A stretch of 64,000 nucleotides of DNA from Leptospiraceae bacterium (GTDB taxonomy: Bacteria > Spirochaetota > Leptospiria > Leptospirales > Leptospiraceae). Shown here one piece after another: positions 45,284 through 54,257 of the stretch (positions are counted from its first letter, which is position 1; every line of letters starts with the position of its first letter). The stretch covers positions 62,001 to 126,000 of the forward strand of contig JACKPC010000001.1 of NCBI GenBank assembly GCA_024233835.1, written 5' to 3'. The notes under the pieces were generated by a model. It saw only the letters and a program-made list of their open reading frames with translations. It had not been told where the DNA came from and searched no databases. Position numbers and translations under genes: made by a program.

Positions 45284-46327
45284 ATGAGAAATTTTTTTAA
45301 GATACTACTATATAGCTTACTTCTTATATATTCTCTTGTAATTGGAGCGGAAGAAGAGAAACCGAACGGTCAAATAGAGATTAAATGGAAACCTGTAGCC
45401 AATGTAGAAATATATAGAGTAGAGTTAAAATATCCGGATGGAAAAATAAAATCATATGAAGTAAAAGAAGAAAAAATTTCTCTGGAACTCGAAATCGGGG
45501 AATACGAATACCGTATAGGAAATCTGAATAAACTTGGTAGATTAAAGGGTTTTACCGAGTGGCACCAGTTACATGTAATTATAGCGAAAAAACCGGAATT
45601 AAATAAGGGACAAAATCGAGAAATTACAGTTCCGGTTCGAGAAAAAGTTTTACTCAGTTTAAGCGGAAAAAATTTTTTACAGGATACGAAAGTCTTCTTC
45701 CGCTCCACCGGAAAAGAACTGAAACCTGTTCAGACTCAATATGACAGCCACGAGCATCTTCTTGTGCATCTAAAACCCGGTCCGGAAGATATAGGTTCTT
45801 ATAGTATTGTTATACAAAATACAGGAGACAAAGTTACGGAATATAAGGATTTCTTAATACTTAAAAAATCAGAAGACCCTACTGAAAAAGAAAATAAAAC
45901 AGCTTCTGAACATGCTCTTTATCGTTCATTACTCTATCCGGGAACTGAACAGTGGTACCGGGGAGAAAGAACGAAGGGGCATATTTTAACCGGAAGCACT
46001 GTATTTTTCTTGTTCTCTTATTTTTACTTTCATGAGCAACGACTCAAAACAAACCTGGATTACCAGGGAGATGTAATAGCTCTGAGTTTATTGCCCCTGG
46101 ATTACAGGGCCTTTCCGGCTGCTTTTTTACTATTTCAAGCCGGGCAGGATACAAGGCAAACAACAAGAAAAAATCTAAAATTAGAGAAATACGCTTTGAA
46201 TGCGCTTATCGGAATCTACCTATATAATACCTACGACGTATTTTCAAACAGGGGAGGATTTTCCTTTTCTTACTCCTCTGATAAAAAAGAAGAAAGTTTT
46301 CAATTGGGGTACAGCATTCGTTTTTAA
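45284..46327 (+). CDS. Exported protein with FN3/IPT-like region and DUF5683-like C-terminus
   Basis: A 347-residue protein with signal peptide ending LVIGAEE. An N-terminal FN3-like domain (IEIKWKPVANVEIYRVEL) resembles the repeats of the preceding protein; an IPT/TIG-like domain follows (LLSLSGKNFLQDTKVFFRSTG to IVIQNTG). The last 140 residues contain SLLYPGTEQWYRGERTKGHIL, a motif typical of DUF5683-like membrane-associated proteins, and end in an aromatic beta-rich tail QLGYSIRF with terminal Phe, which suggests outer-membrane insertion. Seven bases after the FecR gene, so the two are probably in one operon with the cyclase. Role unknown. Confidence 0.6.
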   Translation: MRNFFKILLYSLLLIYSLVIGAEEEKPNGQIEIKWKPVANVEIYRVELKYPDGKIKSYEVKEEKISLELEIGEYEYRIGNLNKLGRLKGFTEWHQLHVIIAKKPELNKGQNREITVPVREKVLLSLSGKNFLQDTKVFFRSTGKELKPVQTQYDSHEHLLVHLKPGPEDIGSYSIVIQNTGDKVTEYKDFLILKKSEDPTEKENKTASEHALYRSLLYPGTEQWYRGERTKGHILTGSTVFFLFSYFYFHEQRLKTNLDYQGDVIALSLLPLDYRAFPAAFLLFQAGQDTRQTTRKNLKLEKYALNALIGIYLYNTYDVFSNRGGFSFSYSSDKKEESFQLGYSIRF

Positions 46328-46384
46328 AATAAAATTAAATTTACAAGAAGTTTGCCTTTTTTATACGATTATAATAGAGGAATC

Positions 46385-47605
46385 ATGCTCTTTGATAGTT
46401 TTATAAATAAGGAAATCGAAAAGAAGACCAGACCTTTAGAAAGAGAAATTGAAATCCTTAAATATATTTTCTGGCACCTTCCGCATATATTCTTTGTTCG
46501 TAATCGAAATGGTGTTTTCGTATTGGCCAATAAAAAAATTGCGAATAATTTTGGTGCTACGGAAATGTCCGGAATCATCGGGAAAACGGATTATGATTTC
46601 ATTGCCAATCCGGAACAGGTAAAAAATATTCAATTGCAGGATCAAAAGATTATGGACTCAAAAGAGCCTGTAATCATCCCAAAAACCCGCTATGTAAGCA
46701 AAAGTGGACAGGAAACCTGGCTTCAGACCTATAAAACTCCTATCGTAGAGCCGGATGGTCGCTGCAATCACGTTCTTGGATTCTCCATAGACGTTACAGA
46801 AAAAGTGCAGATGGAAATACGGGCCAAGAATGCCACAGACCGTCTCGCAGAAACGGTTATGACAGTTACTGAATACGTCCAGCAAATTATTTCTTCCTCT
46901 GATAAGGTAGTGGATAGTAGCCGTCTTCAGGCAGAGAATCTCCATATTCTAACAAGTATTGCTTCAAGGGTTATGGAATCAAACCTGCGAGTTCTGGAAA
47001 TGATACAGGCCTCCCTCGCTACTGTAAATAAAACTACTGAACTGGCCAGAACCGGGGAAAATTCAATTCATATCATGAATGAGTCTATGAGCCGAATAGA
47101 CGAAAGTTCCCGAAAAATGTTGAATATTATTGAAATTATAGATAACATCGCCGACAGGACCAACCTTCTTTCCCTGAATGCTTCTATAGAATCTGCCCGT
47201 GCCGGAGAAGTGGGTCTCGGCTTTGCAGTAGTAGCTAAAGAAATCTCAAACCTGGCTGAGAAATCCAATCAGAGTACAAAAGACATACGTAATCTGGTGA
47301 AGCTTACCGGAGAAGAAATAAAAACCGGAGCCCACAACATTGAAGAAGGAAGTAAAACATTTCGAGAAATCATTAAAGAAGTGCAAACGGTTCAGCTAAA
47401 AACCGAAAAAGTAAATGTACAGATGGGAGAAGAGCAAAAACTCTTTAAAACTCTGACGGAAAAAATCAATGAGGTAGATACAGAATCAAATAATATAAAA
47501 AAGCTGAGTAATGAACAGATGGGGATGGTAGAAGCTGTTATGGATGTAATCCACAACCTGAATGCTGAATTTCAGACGCTTCTACAATCACAGGAGGACA
47601 GTTAA
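46385..47605 (+). CDS. Soluble PAS-domain methyl-accepting chemotaxis protein
   Basis: A 406-residue cytoplasmic chemoreceptor. The ATG at 46385 has GAGGAA right upstream; the earlier in-frame TTG has none. A PAS domain covers residues about 30-145 ([20 protein letters not shown] to GFSIDVTEK), and the rest is a coiled-coil signalling domain with the near-invariant tip [21 protein letters not shown] followed by [16 protein letters not shown]. There is no membrane helix. It would signal to CheA/CheW in response to an internal cue, possibly redox state or energy as in other PAS receptors; the ligand is unknown. It follows the DUF5683-like gene by 57 bases. Confidence 0.88.
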   Translation: MLFDSFINKEIEKKTRPLEREIEILKYIFWHLPHIFFVRNRNGVFVLANKKIANNFGATEMSGIIGKTDYDFIANPEQVKNIQLQDQKIMDSKEPVIIPKTRYVSKSGQETWLQTYKTPIVEPDGRCNHVLGFSIDVTEKVQMEIRAKNATDRLAETVMTVTEYVQQIISSSDKVVDSSRLQAENLHILTSIASRVMESNLRVLEMIQASLATVNKTTELARTGENSIHIMNESMSRIDESSRKMLNIIEIIDNIADRTNLLSLNASIESARAGEVGLGFAVVAKEISNLAEKSNQSTKDIRNLVKLTGEEIKTGAHNIEEGSKTFREIIKEVQTVQLKTEKVNVQMGEEQKLFKTLTEKINEVDTESNNIKKLSNEQMGMVEAVMDVIHNLNAEFQTLLQSQEDS

Positions 47606-47615
47606 TCGCGTTTTT

Positions 47616-47903
47616 TTAAGCTGCTGCGGTCTGTTTTTCCTTTATTGCCTGGTTAATTTTTTGAGCCATACGACTTTTATTGCGGTTTGCATTATTTTTA
47701 TGAATCAGTTTTTTCTTGGCTGCTTTATCCAGAGAAGATGCATATTTATTAAAAAGAGAGGGTAATTCTTCTAACTTCCCTTCTTTTATAGATTTCAGGA
47801 TGTTTTTTGCAAATGTCCTGATGGTGGAGCGTTTTTGCATGTTGGCAAGTCTTCTTTTTGCCGTTCTTCTGATGTCTTTTTTTGATGATCTTATATTAGC
47901 CAA
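47616..47903 (-). CDS. rpsT: 30S ribosomal protein S20
   Basis: A 95-residue basic ribosomal protein: ANIRSSKKDIRRTAKRRLANMQKRS at the N-terminus, KAAKKKLIHKNNANRNKSRMAQKIN at the end, typical of S20, which binds 16S rRNA during early assembly. The start codon is TTG at 47903 with AGAGGA five bases before it. The E. coli gene also starts with TTG, where the weak start is part of autoregulation. It lies downstream of nadA on the same strand and converges on the chemoreceptor gene. Confidence 0.92.
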   Translation of the reverse strand: MANIRSSKKDIRRTAKRRLANMQKRSTIRTFAKNILKSIKEGKLEELPSLFNKYASSLDKAAKKKLIHKNNANRNKSRMAQKINQAIKEKQTAAA

Positions 47904-47931
47904 TTTTGTCCTCTTATTAAGTAAACGTGTT

Positions 47932-47958
47932 GTACAGGAAACAGAAGCCTGCCTGTAC
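47932..47958 (-). promoter_or_regulatory. Hairpin in the rpsT leader
   Basis: GTACAGG / CCTGTAC with a 13-base loop lies 29 bases upstream of the rpsT start. No T-run follows on the minus strand, so it looks more like a leader structure than a terminator. A 6-bp hairpin spanning the nadA stop (47981-48000) precedes it. Confidence 0.3.
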
Positions 47959-47991
47959 TGACAAGTATTTTTTCAAAACGAAGTCCCGGAA

Positions 47992-48969
47992 TCAGGACTT
48001 TTTATAGGAAACTTCCAGCATTTTTTCTACGGAATTTCTGGCTTTCCGAATAATTTCTTCTGAGAGATGAACCTCAAACTGCTCTTTCAGTAGGGCCTCT
48101 TTTACCTTTTCAAGAGTAATCTTTTTCATATGAGGACAGGTCTGGCAAGTCGCCACAAATTTTCTATCCGGGAAAGTGCTCCGAAGGTTATCTCCCATAG
48201 AACATTCGGTAACCAGCATAATATTTACTTTATCTGAGTTGCGGATAAAAGTTTCCATCTGGGAAGTTGAACCGGAAAAATCCGAAGCATCCACCACTTC
48301 TCGTTTGCATTCCGGATGGGAAATCACGACCAGGTCTCCTTTATACAACCTGCGCACAGACTCAATATCAGCTCGTGAATAGATTTCATGCACCATACAG
48401 GAACCCGGATGGGTAATGATTTTTTTTGAAGTATGTTTCTGAACATTAGATGCAAGATAGCGATCAGGAAGAAAAATCACTTCCTCTCCGGGTAAGGATT
48501 CAACTATCTGTAAAGCATTAGCGGAAGTACAACAGATATCAGTTTCGGCTTTTACTTCTGCGGTGCAGTTTACATAAGTGACGACCGGAACTCCGGGGTG
48601 TTTAGCTTTCAATTCCCGAACTTCCTGTCCGGTAATGCTTTCTGCGAGAGAACAGCCGGCTTTTAAATCTGCAATTAAAACTTTTTTCTGTGGAGATAAT
48701 ATCTTCGCCGTTTCCGCCATAAAATGAACCCCATTGAAGAGGATAATATCTTCTTTCACTTCAGAAGCAGCCTTACTCAGATAAAGAGAGTCCCCTACTA
48801 TATCAGAAACCCCGTGAAATACATCCGGAGTCATGTAGTTGTGACCCAGAATAATCGCATTCTTCTCTTTTTTTAAACGATTGATTTCGTCTATCAGGCT
48901 TAACTTATATTCGATTTCCTCTTCCAAATAGCTGAGCTTTAAGGCTTCTTTTAATTCAGTTGTATTCAT
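47992..48969 (-). CDS. nadA: Quinolinate synthase
   Basis: A 325-residue enzyme that condenses iminoaspartate with dihydroxyacetone phosphate to quinolinate in de novo NAD synthesis. The three cluster cysteines are visible in [17 protein letters not shown] and [14 protein letters not shown]; the substrate motifs [35 protein letters not shown] and PDRYLASNV are all conserved. Length fits the family. nadB and nadC are not in the window. It lies two bases downstream of a Cys-rich lipoprotein gene on the same strand. Confidence 0.95.
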   Translation of the reverse strand: MNTTELKEALKLSYLEEEIEYKLSLIDEINRLKKEKNAIILGHNYMTPDVFHGVSDIVGDSLYLSKAASEVKEDIILFNGVHFMAETAKILSPQKKVLIADLKAGCSLAESITGQEVRELKAKHPGVPVVTYVNCTAEVKAETDICCTSANALQIVESLPGEEVIFLPDRYLASNVQKHTSKKIITHPGSCMVHEIYSRADIESVRRLYKGDLVVISHPECKREVVDASDFSGSTSQMETFIRNSDKVNIMLVTECSMGDNLRSTFPDRKFVATCQTCPHMKKITLEKVKEALLKEQFEVHLSEEIIRKARNSVEKMLEVSYKKS

Positions 48970-48971
48970 GC

Positions 48972-49475
48972 TTAGAAAGGAGTCTCTAAAAAAGTAGCTC
49001 CTGTCTCCTTTACAGTATCTTTTTTTCCGGAATTACAGTCTTTCTCGCAGACCTGCCATATAACCGAGGCATTAGAAGTTCCGGATTTCTGACTTTTTCG
49101 GTAAACTTCAGTGGAAGCAAACTTTTCTTTACAAAACTCTTCCTGGGTATTATAAACAGTATTACAATCTTTCCAGCATTGGAAAAAACTAATGAGAACT
49201 GAATCGATTCTTTTTTCCGCAGGATTGATAAGGTTTTTTAAACGACTTAATTCTGAATCAGAACAGCTAATGAGAACGGTCTGAGGCTGAAGAATGCAAA
49301 GATTTTCTACATTAATAAAGCTAATGCAGGCATTTTTCAGGGGATTTCCGCTGTCTGTATTCTGTAAAATATAGCTCAGAACTCTTTCTGTTTCTGCCGG
49401 GTCTTTTGAGGAGCCTCCCCCGCAGGCTATAAAAAAAAGGATAAAAATCCAGATATATATTCTCCAGTTGTACAT
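48972..49475 (-). CDS. Cysteine-rich putative lipoprotein
   Basis: A 167-residue protein. I choose the ATG at 49475, which gives signal peptide [18 protein letters not shown] with a lipobox and CGGGSS after it; the frame also has a TTG at 49520. The mature part has about nine further cysteines, with repeated C-x3-C pairs (CWKDC, CEKDC), suggesting several disulfides. No family is recognised. It precedes nadA by two bases, so the two share a transcript, though no functional link is evident. Confidence 0.55.
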   Translation of the reverse strand: MYNWRIYIWIFILFFIACGGGSSKDPAETERVLSYILQNTDSGNPLKNACISFINVENLCILQPQTVLISCSDSELSRLKNLINPAEKRIDSVLISFFQCWKDCNTVYNTQEEFCKEKFASTEVYRKSQKSGTSNASVIWQVCEKDCNSGKKDTVKETGATFLETPF

Positions 49476-49600
49476 GCAAAAATTTCTCGGTTCTCTTACC
49501 ACTTCTGACGGTTTATCCAATCAGAATAGCAGAAAAAACTTTTCATACAGAGAGAAACATTTAAAAAAATAAGAGAGAGTTTTTACTCTTTTTGGTTTAA

Positions 49601-49627
49601 GTAATTGAGTTGTAATAATACTGTAAT
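49601..49627 (+). promoter_or_regulatory. Pho-box-like triple repeat upstream of the response regulator
   Basis: GTAAT occurs at 49601, 49612 and 49623, exactly 11 bases apart; the last two are TTGTAAT and CTGTAAT separated by four bases, the layout of a PhoB box (7-bp repeat, 4-bp spacer) with A for C in CTGTCAT. It lies about 70 bases before the ATG of the PhoB-like gene. Confidence 0.55.
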
Positions 49628-49696
49628 AAAGATATTTTTATCCTATAAGGGAAAAGTCGAGGTAAAAGTCTCGAAAAATTTTCTTAAGAGTTTATT

Positions 49697-50368
49697 ATGA
49701 ATGTACTTTTAGTAGAGGATGAGGAAGATATTGCGGAATTAATTCGCTTTCACCTGGAAGAAGAAGGTTTCCAGGTTACCGTCTGTCATAATGGTCTGGA
49801 AGTTCTTCCCAGAATCCAGAAAAACATGCCGGGTCTGGTCATCCTGGATTTGATGTTACCCGGGATCGGGGGAGTCGATCTCTGTAAGAAGATCCGGGAA
49901 AAATACACCATGCCTATCGTCATGGTAACTGCAAGAACCGGTGAAACCGATGCCGTTTTAGGTCTGGAACTCGGCGCGGATGACTATGTTCGAAAACCCT
50001 TCAGTATCCGTGAGCTTATGGCCAGAATTCGTTCTGTTATACGTCGCTATAATGATAAGGAGGAAGCAGTAGAAGGTAATATTTCTATTGGAAAGATAGA
50101 CTTAAATGCTGCGGCTCACAGGGTCTTTATAGATGGACAAAAAGTTGAATTAACCCTTATCGAATACAAAATCCTTCACCTATTTATGTCAAATCCGGGT
50201 GTGGCGTTTACTCGAGATAAACTTCTCGATAAAATCTGGGGGCATGATACCTATATTACAGATAGGGCTGTTGATGTACATATAAAAAGGTTAAGAGATA
50301 AACTTCTATGCGAGAAGGAAAAGCTCGAAACTGTGAGGGGTATCGGATATCGCTTTAGTGATGCGTAG
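49697..50368 (+). CDS. OmpR/PhoB-family response regulator
   Basis: A 223-residue transcription factor. The receiver domain has the acidic pair ED/E at 7-9, phospho-acceptor Asp51 in ILDLMLPG, a Thr in MVTART and Lys in VRKPFS. The C-terminal winged helix reads LTLIEYKILHLFMSNPGVAFTRDKLLDKIWG and ends VRGIGYRF, close to PhoB. Together with a PhoR-like kinase overlapping its 3' end and Pho-box-like repeats in front, I infer that this is the phosphate-starvation regulator; a KdpE- or other OmpR-type role is the alternative. Confidence 0.85.
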   Translation: MNVLLVEDEEDIAELIRFHLEEEGFQVTVCHNGLEVLPRIQKNMPGLVILDLMLPGIGGVDLCKKIREKYTMPIVMVTARTGETDAVLGLELGADDYVRKPFSIRELMARIRSVIRRYNDKEEAVEGNISIGKIDLNAAAHRVFIDGQKVELTLIEYKILHLFMSNPGVAFTRDKLLDKIWGHDTYITDRAVDVHIKRLRDKLLCEKEKLETVRGIGYRFSDA

Positions 50369-51731
50369 CCTTTTCTCAAGGCTCTTATTGGCAAACTGGG
50401 TTTATTTAAGTATTATACTGGGTATCGGTACCTTGAATTATTTTTTTCTGAGTTACCTGAGTACCCCTCTACAAATTATTGTTGTCTTCCTTTTTGTTCT
50501 CATCGCTCTTTTTGGAACCTTTCATGTTTCCTATAGAATTGCCAAGAGCATAACGGATCAACTTCAGTTAATTGAAAGAAAAACAAGAGCGATTAATGCC
50601 GGAGACTTCGGGATTCCCCTTCCCATTTCAGATATAAGGGAGCTTAGTGAACTAACTGAATCTATCAATACTATGTCCAATCGATTAAAAACCCAGATCT
50701 CCAGTCTATCCCTGGAGAAAGAAAAGTTTGATTCTCTTTTGCAAAATTTGAAGGAGGGAGTGTTTGCTATTGATCTGGAAAACAGAATCCTGTTTCAGAA
50801 TAATAGTATTCCGGAAAGGTTGATTCCTCCCAATTCTCAACTCAGGCGGATTCAGGATGCCATTAAACACGAACCTTTCCTGGAATTTTTAAAAACTCAT
50901 CTTTCGGATAACCTCGATGGAAAAACCCAGTTAGAAATCGGTCGTAAGTTTTACAGTATTAAACTTTATACTTTAAAAAATGAAAATAAGCTGGTTATGT
51001 TTATCGGGGTGGTAATTGACAAAACGGAAGAAAGAGAAATGCAACTGATGAGAGAAGAATTCATACAGAGTGCTTCTCACGAATTAAAAACCCCGATAAC
51101 GGCAATAAAGGGCTACACGGAAACTCTTTCCGGAAAATTAAACCCCGGAAGCGGAAGCATAGAAAGGCGATTTCTGGATGCTATAGAGCGAAATACGGAC
51201 AGGATGATACGAATAGTAGATGACATGCTCTTAATTTCCAAGCTGGAAAATCAAAAAGCTATTTTTCAACCGGAATTATTCCCTTTACGAAACCTTGTAG
51301 AAGAGTTAGATCTTACTACAGAAGGACTTTTAAGTCTGAAGAAGCAGCAACTAAAAATTTTAATTCCGGATGCTTTGAAAGTTTATGCGGATCCTCTTTT
51401 AATTGAACATGTATTACTCAACCTGATTAAAAATGCGTCCTCCTACTCTCCGGAAAAAACCAGTATTTTTTTAAGAGCAGAATCTGAGTCGAATAAGTTT
51501 ACCCGCTTAGAGGTTATCGATGAAGGAATCGGGATTGCCGAAGAAGAGCGGGAAAGGGTATTTGAACGTTTCTACCGGGTAGATAAGAACCGTTCCCGGA
51601 AAGAGGGAGGGACAGGACTCGGGCTATCGATAGTTAAGCATATTGTGAGAATTCATGGAGGAACAGTCGAAGTAGTGAATAACGAGCCAAAAGGTTCAAA
51701 GTTTATCCTTCGTTTACCAATGAATACATAG
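50358..51731 (+). CDS. PhoR-like sensor histidine kinase
   Basis: A 457-residue membrane kinase: two N-terminal helices (residues about 10-65) with hardly any periplasmic loop, a HAMP domain (RKTRAINAGDFGIPLPISDIREL), a PAS-like domain (KEGVFAIDLENRILFQNNSI), HisKA with H241 in SASHELKTPITAIKGY, and an ATPase domain with N-box NLIKNASSYSP, G1 DEGIGI and G2 GGTGLGLSIV. Lack of a periplasmic sensor and a cytoplasmic PAS match PhoR, which is controlled through the Pst/PhoU complex. GTG at 50358 and ATG one codon later are both possible; either overlaps the regulator gene by about ten bases. Confidence 0.87.
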   Translation: MMRSLFSRLLLANWVYLSIILGIGTLNYFFLSYLSTPLQIIVVFLFVLIALFGTFHVSYRIAKSITDQLQLIERKTRAINAGDFGIPLPISDIRELSELTESINTMSNRLKTQISSLSLEKEKFDSLLQNLKEGVFAIDLENRILFQNNSIPERLIPPNSQLRRIQDAIKHEPFLEFLKTHLSDNLDGKTQLEIGRKFYSIKLYTLKNENKLVMFIGVVIDKTEEREMQLMREEFIQSASHELKTPITAIKGYTETLSGKLNPGSGSIERRFLDAIERNTDRMIRIVDDMLLISKLENQKAIFQPELFPLRNLVEELDLTTEGLLSLKKQQLKILIPDALKVYADPLLIEHVLLNLIKNASSYSPEKTSIFLRAESESNKFTRLEVIDEGIGIAEEERERVFERFYRVDKNRSRKEGGTGLGLSIVKHIVRIHGGTVEVVNNEPKGSKFILRLPMNT

Positions 51732-51788
51732 ATTTTTTGATTAAAATCTTATTCTATAGTTTAATATCTGGTTGTAAACTGTACAGCT

Positions 51789-51794
51789 TATAAT
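51789..51794 (+). promoter_or_regulatory. Perfect -10 element close to the argJ start
   Basis: TATAAT lies 17 bases before the argJ ATG; the transcription start would be near 51801, leaving a leader of about ten bases. No -35 box is found at 16-18 bases upstream, and no ribosome site precedes the ATG. Confidence 0.35.
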
Positions 51795-51810
51795 ATATTA
51801 ACTTTGAAAA

Positions 51811-52977
51811 ATGGAAGACTTCAAAAAATACCCTTCAGGCTTTTATTCGTTTGGTAGAAATATTGGAATTAAAGATACAACCCCTGACTTTGCGGTTCTT
51901 TACTGTGAAGATATCTGTGAATCAGCGGCTGTATTTACTCGGAACAACTATCCCGGTGCTCCGGTTATTGTAGGAAGAGAGCATATCAAGGATGGAAAAT
52001 TACAGGCTATTGTCATAAACTCCAAAAATTCGAATGTGGCTACAGGTGAAAAGGGCATAGAAGATGCAAGAGCTATGTGTTCGGAGCTTGCCCTGTCTCT
52101 GGGAATTCAAGCAGAAAATGTTCTTCCTTCTTCCACCGGTGTAATCGGAGTACCCCTCCCTATAGATAAAATCTTACCGGCCTGCCGAAGCGCAAAGCAA
52201 TACTTAAAACCCGGAAACCTTGAAGAAGCCGCAAGGGCTATCATGACCACCGACACAAAAAGAAAAATTTCCGTAAAAGAAATTGAAGAAAATGGGGTGA
52301 AGGGAGTTATTTACGGTATGGCAAAGGGAGCCGGGATGATTGAACCCAATATGGCTACAATGTTATGCTATATAGTTACTGACCTTATGCCGAAAAATGG
52401 AAAGCTTTATGATATTCTAAAATTCTCTGTAGATAAAAGTTTTAACTGTATTACAATCGATTCAGATACTTCCACCAGTGATACTGTTGTCCTGATGTGC
52501 TCCGGGAAAGCAGGTCAAGTCAGTCAGGAAATATTCCAGGAAGCCCTGGACGAAATATGTATCGATCTCGCACGCCAGATTGTATCTGATGGTGAAGGAG
52601 TAACAAAGTTAATACAATTGGATATATTAAACGCAAGGGATGAAATACAGGCCAATCGAATCGGAAAATCAGTTCTGAATTCTCCCCTGGTAAAAACCGC
52701 AATTCACGGAGGAGACCCAAACTGGGGAAGGTTTGTAATGGCAGTCGGAAAAGTTTTTGCAGAAAAAATTCCCTATGAAAACTTAAGTATCCATATCGGA
52801 GATTTGAACGTAAAAGCTGCTGATACAGAGACAAAGAAAAAACTCTCGGCTTATTTAAAGGAAAATTTCGAGATCCTGGTAAGTATAGATTTAAAATCAG
52901 GTTCGACAGAAAAGAGATTTTGGGGTTCCGATCTCAGCGAAGCTTATGTCCAAGAAAATGCGTTTTATACAACCTGA
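51811..52977 (+). CDS. argJ: Bifunctional ornithine acetyltransferase / N-acetylglutamate synthase
   Basis: A 388-residue arginine-biosynthesis enzyme of the Ntn-like ArgJ family. It is made as a precursor that cleaves itself before the nucleophile Thr183 in MATMLCYIVTD, giving alpha and beta chains. Other markers are NSKNSNVATGEKG, PSSTGVIGVPLP, the segment KGAGMIEPNM and HGGDPNWGRFVMAVGK. Presence of ArgJ implies the cyclic acetyl-ornithine route. Whether it also makes acetylglutamate cannot be read from these motifs. The leader seems very short and lacks a ribosome site. Confidence 0.95.
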   Translation: MEDFKKYPSGFYSFGRNIGIKDTTPDFAVLYCEDICESAAVFTRNNYPGAPVIVGREHIKDGKLQAIVINSKNSNVATGEKGIEDARAMCSELALSLGIQAENVLPSSTGVIGVPLPIDKILPACRSAKQYLKPGNLEEAARAIMTTDTKRKISVKEIEENGVKGVIYGMAKGAGMIEPNMATMLCYIVTDLMPKNGKLYDILKFSVDKSFNCITIDSDTSTSDTVVLMCSGKAGQVSQEIFQEALDEICIDLARQIVSDGEGVTKLIQLDILNARDEIQANRIGKSVLNSPLVKTAIHGGDPNWGRFVMAVGKVFAEKIPYENLSIHIGDLNVKAADTETKKKLSAYLKENFEILVSIDLKSGSTEKRFWGSDLSEAYVQENAFYTT

Positions 52978-52986
52978 GGCTTTCCT

Positions 52987-54255
52987 ATGCTGAGTAAGCT
53001 CATGGATAGTCTTAGCAGTATACTACCTTCAGAGTTCCGACTCAAGGCTCAATCTATAAATGTCCTTGTTCGTATCCTTTCTATTTTCTTGATTATTCTA
53101 ATATACCAAATGTTTCGTAAGGTTATCCCGGGCAGTATAGTTTATAGTCTGGAAATCAGTATGCTTTCTGCTATGTTAATTGCTGTTATTGGAATCTTAC
53201 CTTTGCAGGAATTCTTAGATGCAAAGTTAAAGAAATTATTTCTCTCCGAATTCTTGTTTGATGATCCTTTAACTCTAAAAAGTGCCAGACGTAAATTCGA
53301 GTATGATACTTTAATATCCAACGTTTTTCCTGATATGGTAAATATCTCTGGTAGTAATTCGGGTAGAATTGCTCTTTTAGATAAAAGAGGAAGTTCTTTT
53401 AATATTTATACCTATACTCGTGGAGGCAAACAAAAAAAAGTAAAAAAAAAGAATTACCAGATAAGCGAGTCCTTAATCCTGTTTCTAAAAGAAAATAAAC
53501 AGGGAATTTCCATTGACAAATGCATTCAAAATCCCAAATATAATGAATACTTTATAACTTTTAAAGCAAACTATATTCTACCCTTTTTATTTCGAGATAA
53601 ACTTTTTGGTTTTTTAGCAGTCACCAATATTCCTCTTGAGCAAGACTTGATGAACCTCATGGTTCTCGGAAGTAAATGTGCTATGGCTATCTATAACCAT
53701 AACCTTTCCTCCCAAATAGCGATTCATGCAAAGTATAAGAGAGAGTTTGAAGTTGCCAGCAAAATCGAAGACCTGATTTTCACCAAAAAAATGCAGGACT
53801 TTAAAACTTATCAGTTTAACTCTCCTATAAAAAATCCCAATATCCTTATTGAATTTTTATCCGGTGTAAATGAACAGTACTTCGTATTATTAACTCTCGG
53901 AATAAACCGAATTGGTTCAGGTCTGGTTTCTTCCTATCTTTTAGGAACTCTGTATTCTCAAGGTTTTTTAAAAAAGAAGAGAAATGTAGATTCAATCAAG
54001 CGTCTTATCGATCAAACTATGATTGCCTTATCCTGGCAGGAAAGTTATGAACTTTTGATCGGCCGTTTTTTATACGATAAACCCGGCATGAGTCTTTATC
54101 ATTATGGCTTGAACTTTAAAGTAACAGACCCGGAGGATCCAAATACGAACCTTCTTTCTGTAGGTTGGAGAAACCAGCATGAAAATCTGGCAAATAATAA
54201 TTTTAATATATATTATAAAAATAATATTGTATTAGAGATTATAAAGAAAGTATAA
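52987..54255 (+). CDS. Membrane protein with GAF-like and degenerate SpoIIE-like domains
   Basis: A 422-residue protein: two N-terminal helices (residues about 26-80), a GAF-like region (residues about 115-235) and a C-terminal segment that follows the SpoIIE/PP2C outline (REFEVASKIEDLI, then LLTLGINRIGSGLVSSYLLGTLYSQ) but lacks the metal-binding aspartates; the usual GDVSGHG reads LGINRIG. It is cut short before the final DG and DD motifs. It therefore looks like a pseudophosphatase. Runs of eight and nine adenines (53432-53439, 53442-53450) lie in the coding region. Two bases downstream begins the intact phosphatase, so they probably work together. Confidence 0.6.
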   Translation: MLSKLMDSLSSILPSEFRLKAQSINVLVRILSIFLIILIYQMFRKVIPGSIVYSLEISMLSAMLIAVIGILPLQEFLDAKLKKLFLSEFLFDDPLTLKSARRKFEYDTLISNVFPDMVNISGSNSGRIALLDKRGSSFNIYTYTRGGKQKKVKKKNYQISESLILFLKENKQGISIDKCIQNPKYNEYFITFKANYILPFLFRDKLFGFLAVTNIPLEQDLMNLMVLGSKCAMAIYNHNLSSQIAIHAKYKREFEVASKIEDLIFTKKMQDFKTYQFNSPIKNPNILIEFLSGVNEQYFVLLTLGINRIGSGLVSSYLLGTLYSQGFLKKKRNVDSIKRLIDQTMIALSWQESYELLIGRFLYDKPGMSLYHYGLNFKVTDPEDPNTNLLSVGWRNQHENLANNNFNIYYKNNIVLEIIKKV

Positions 54256-54257
54256 CT

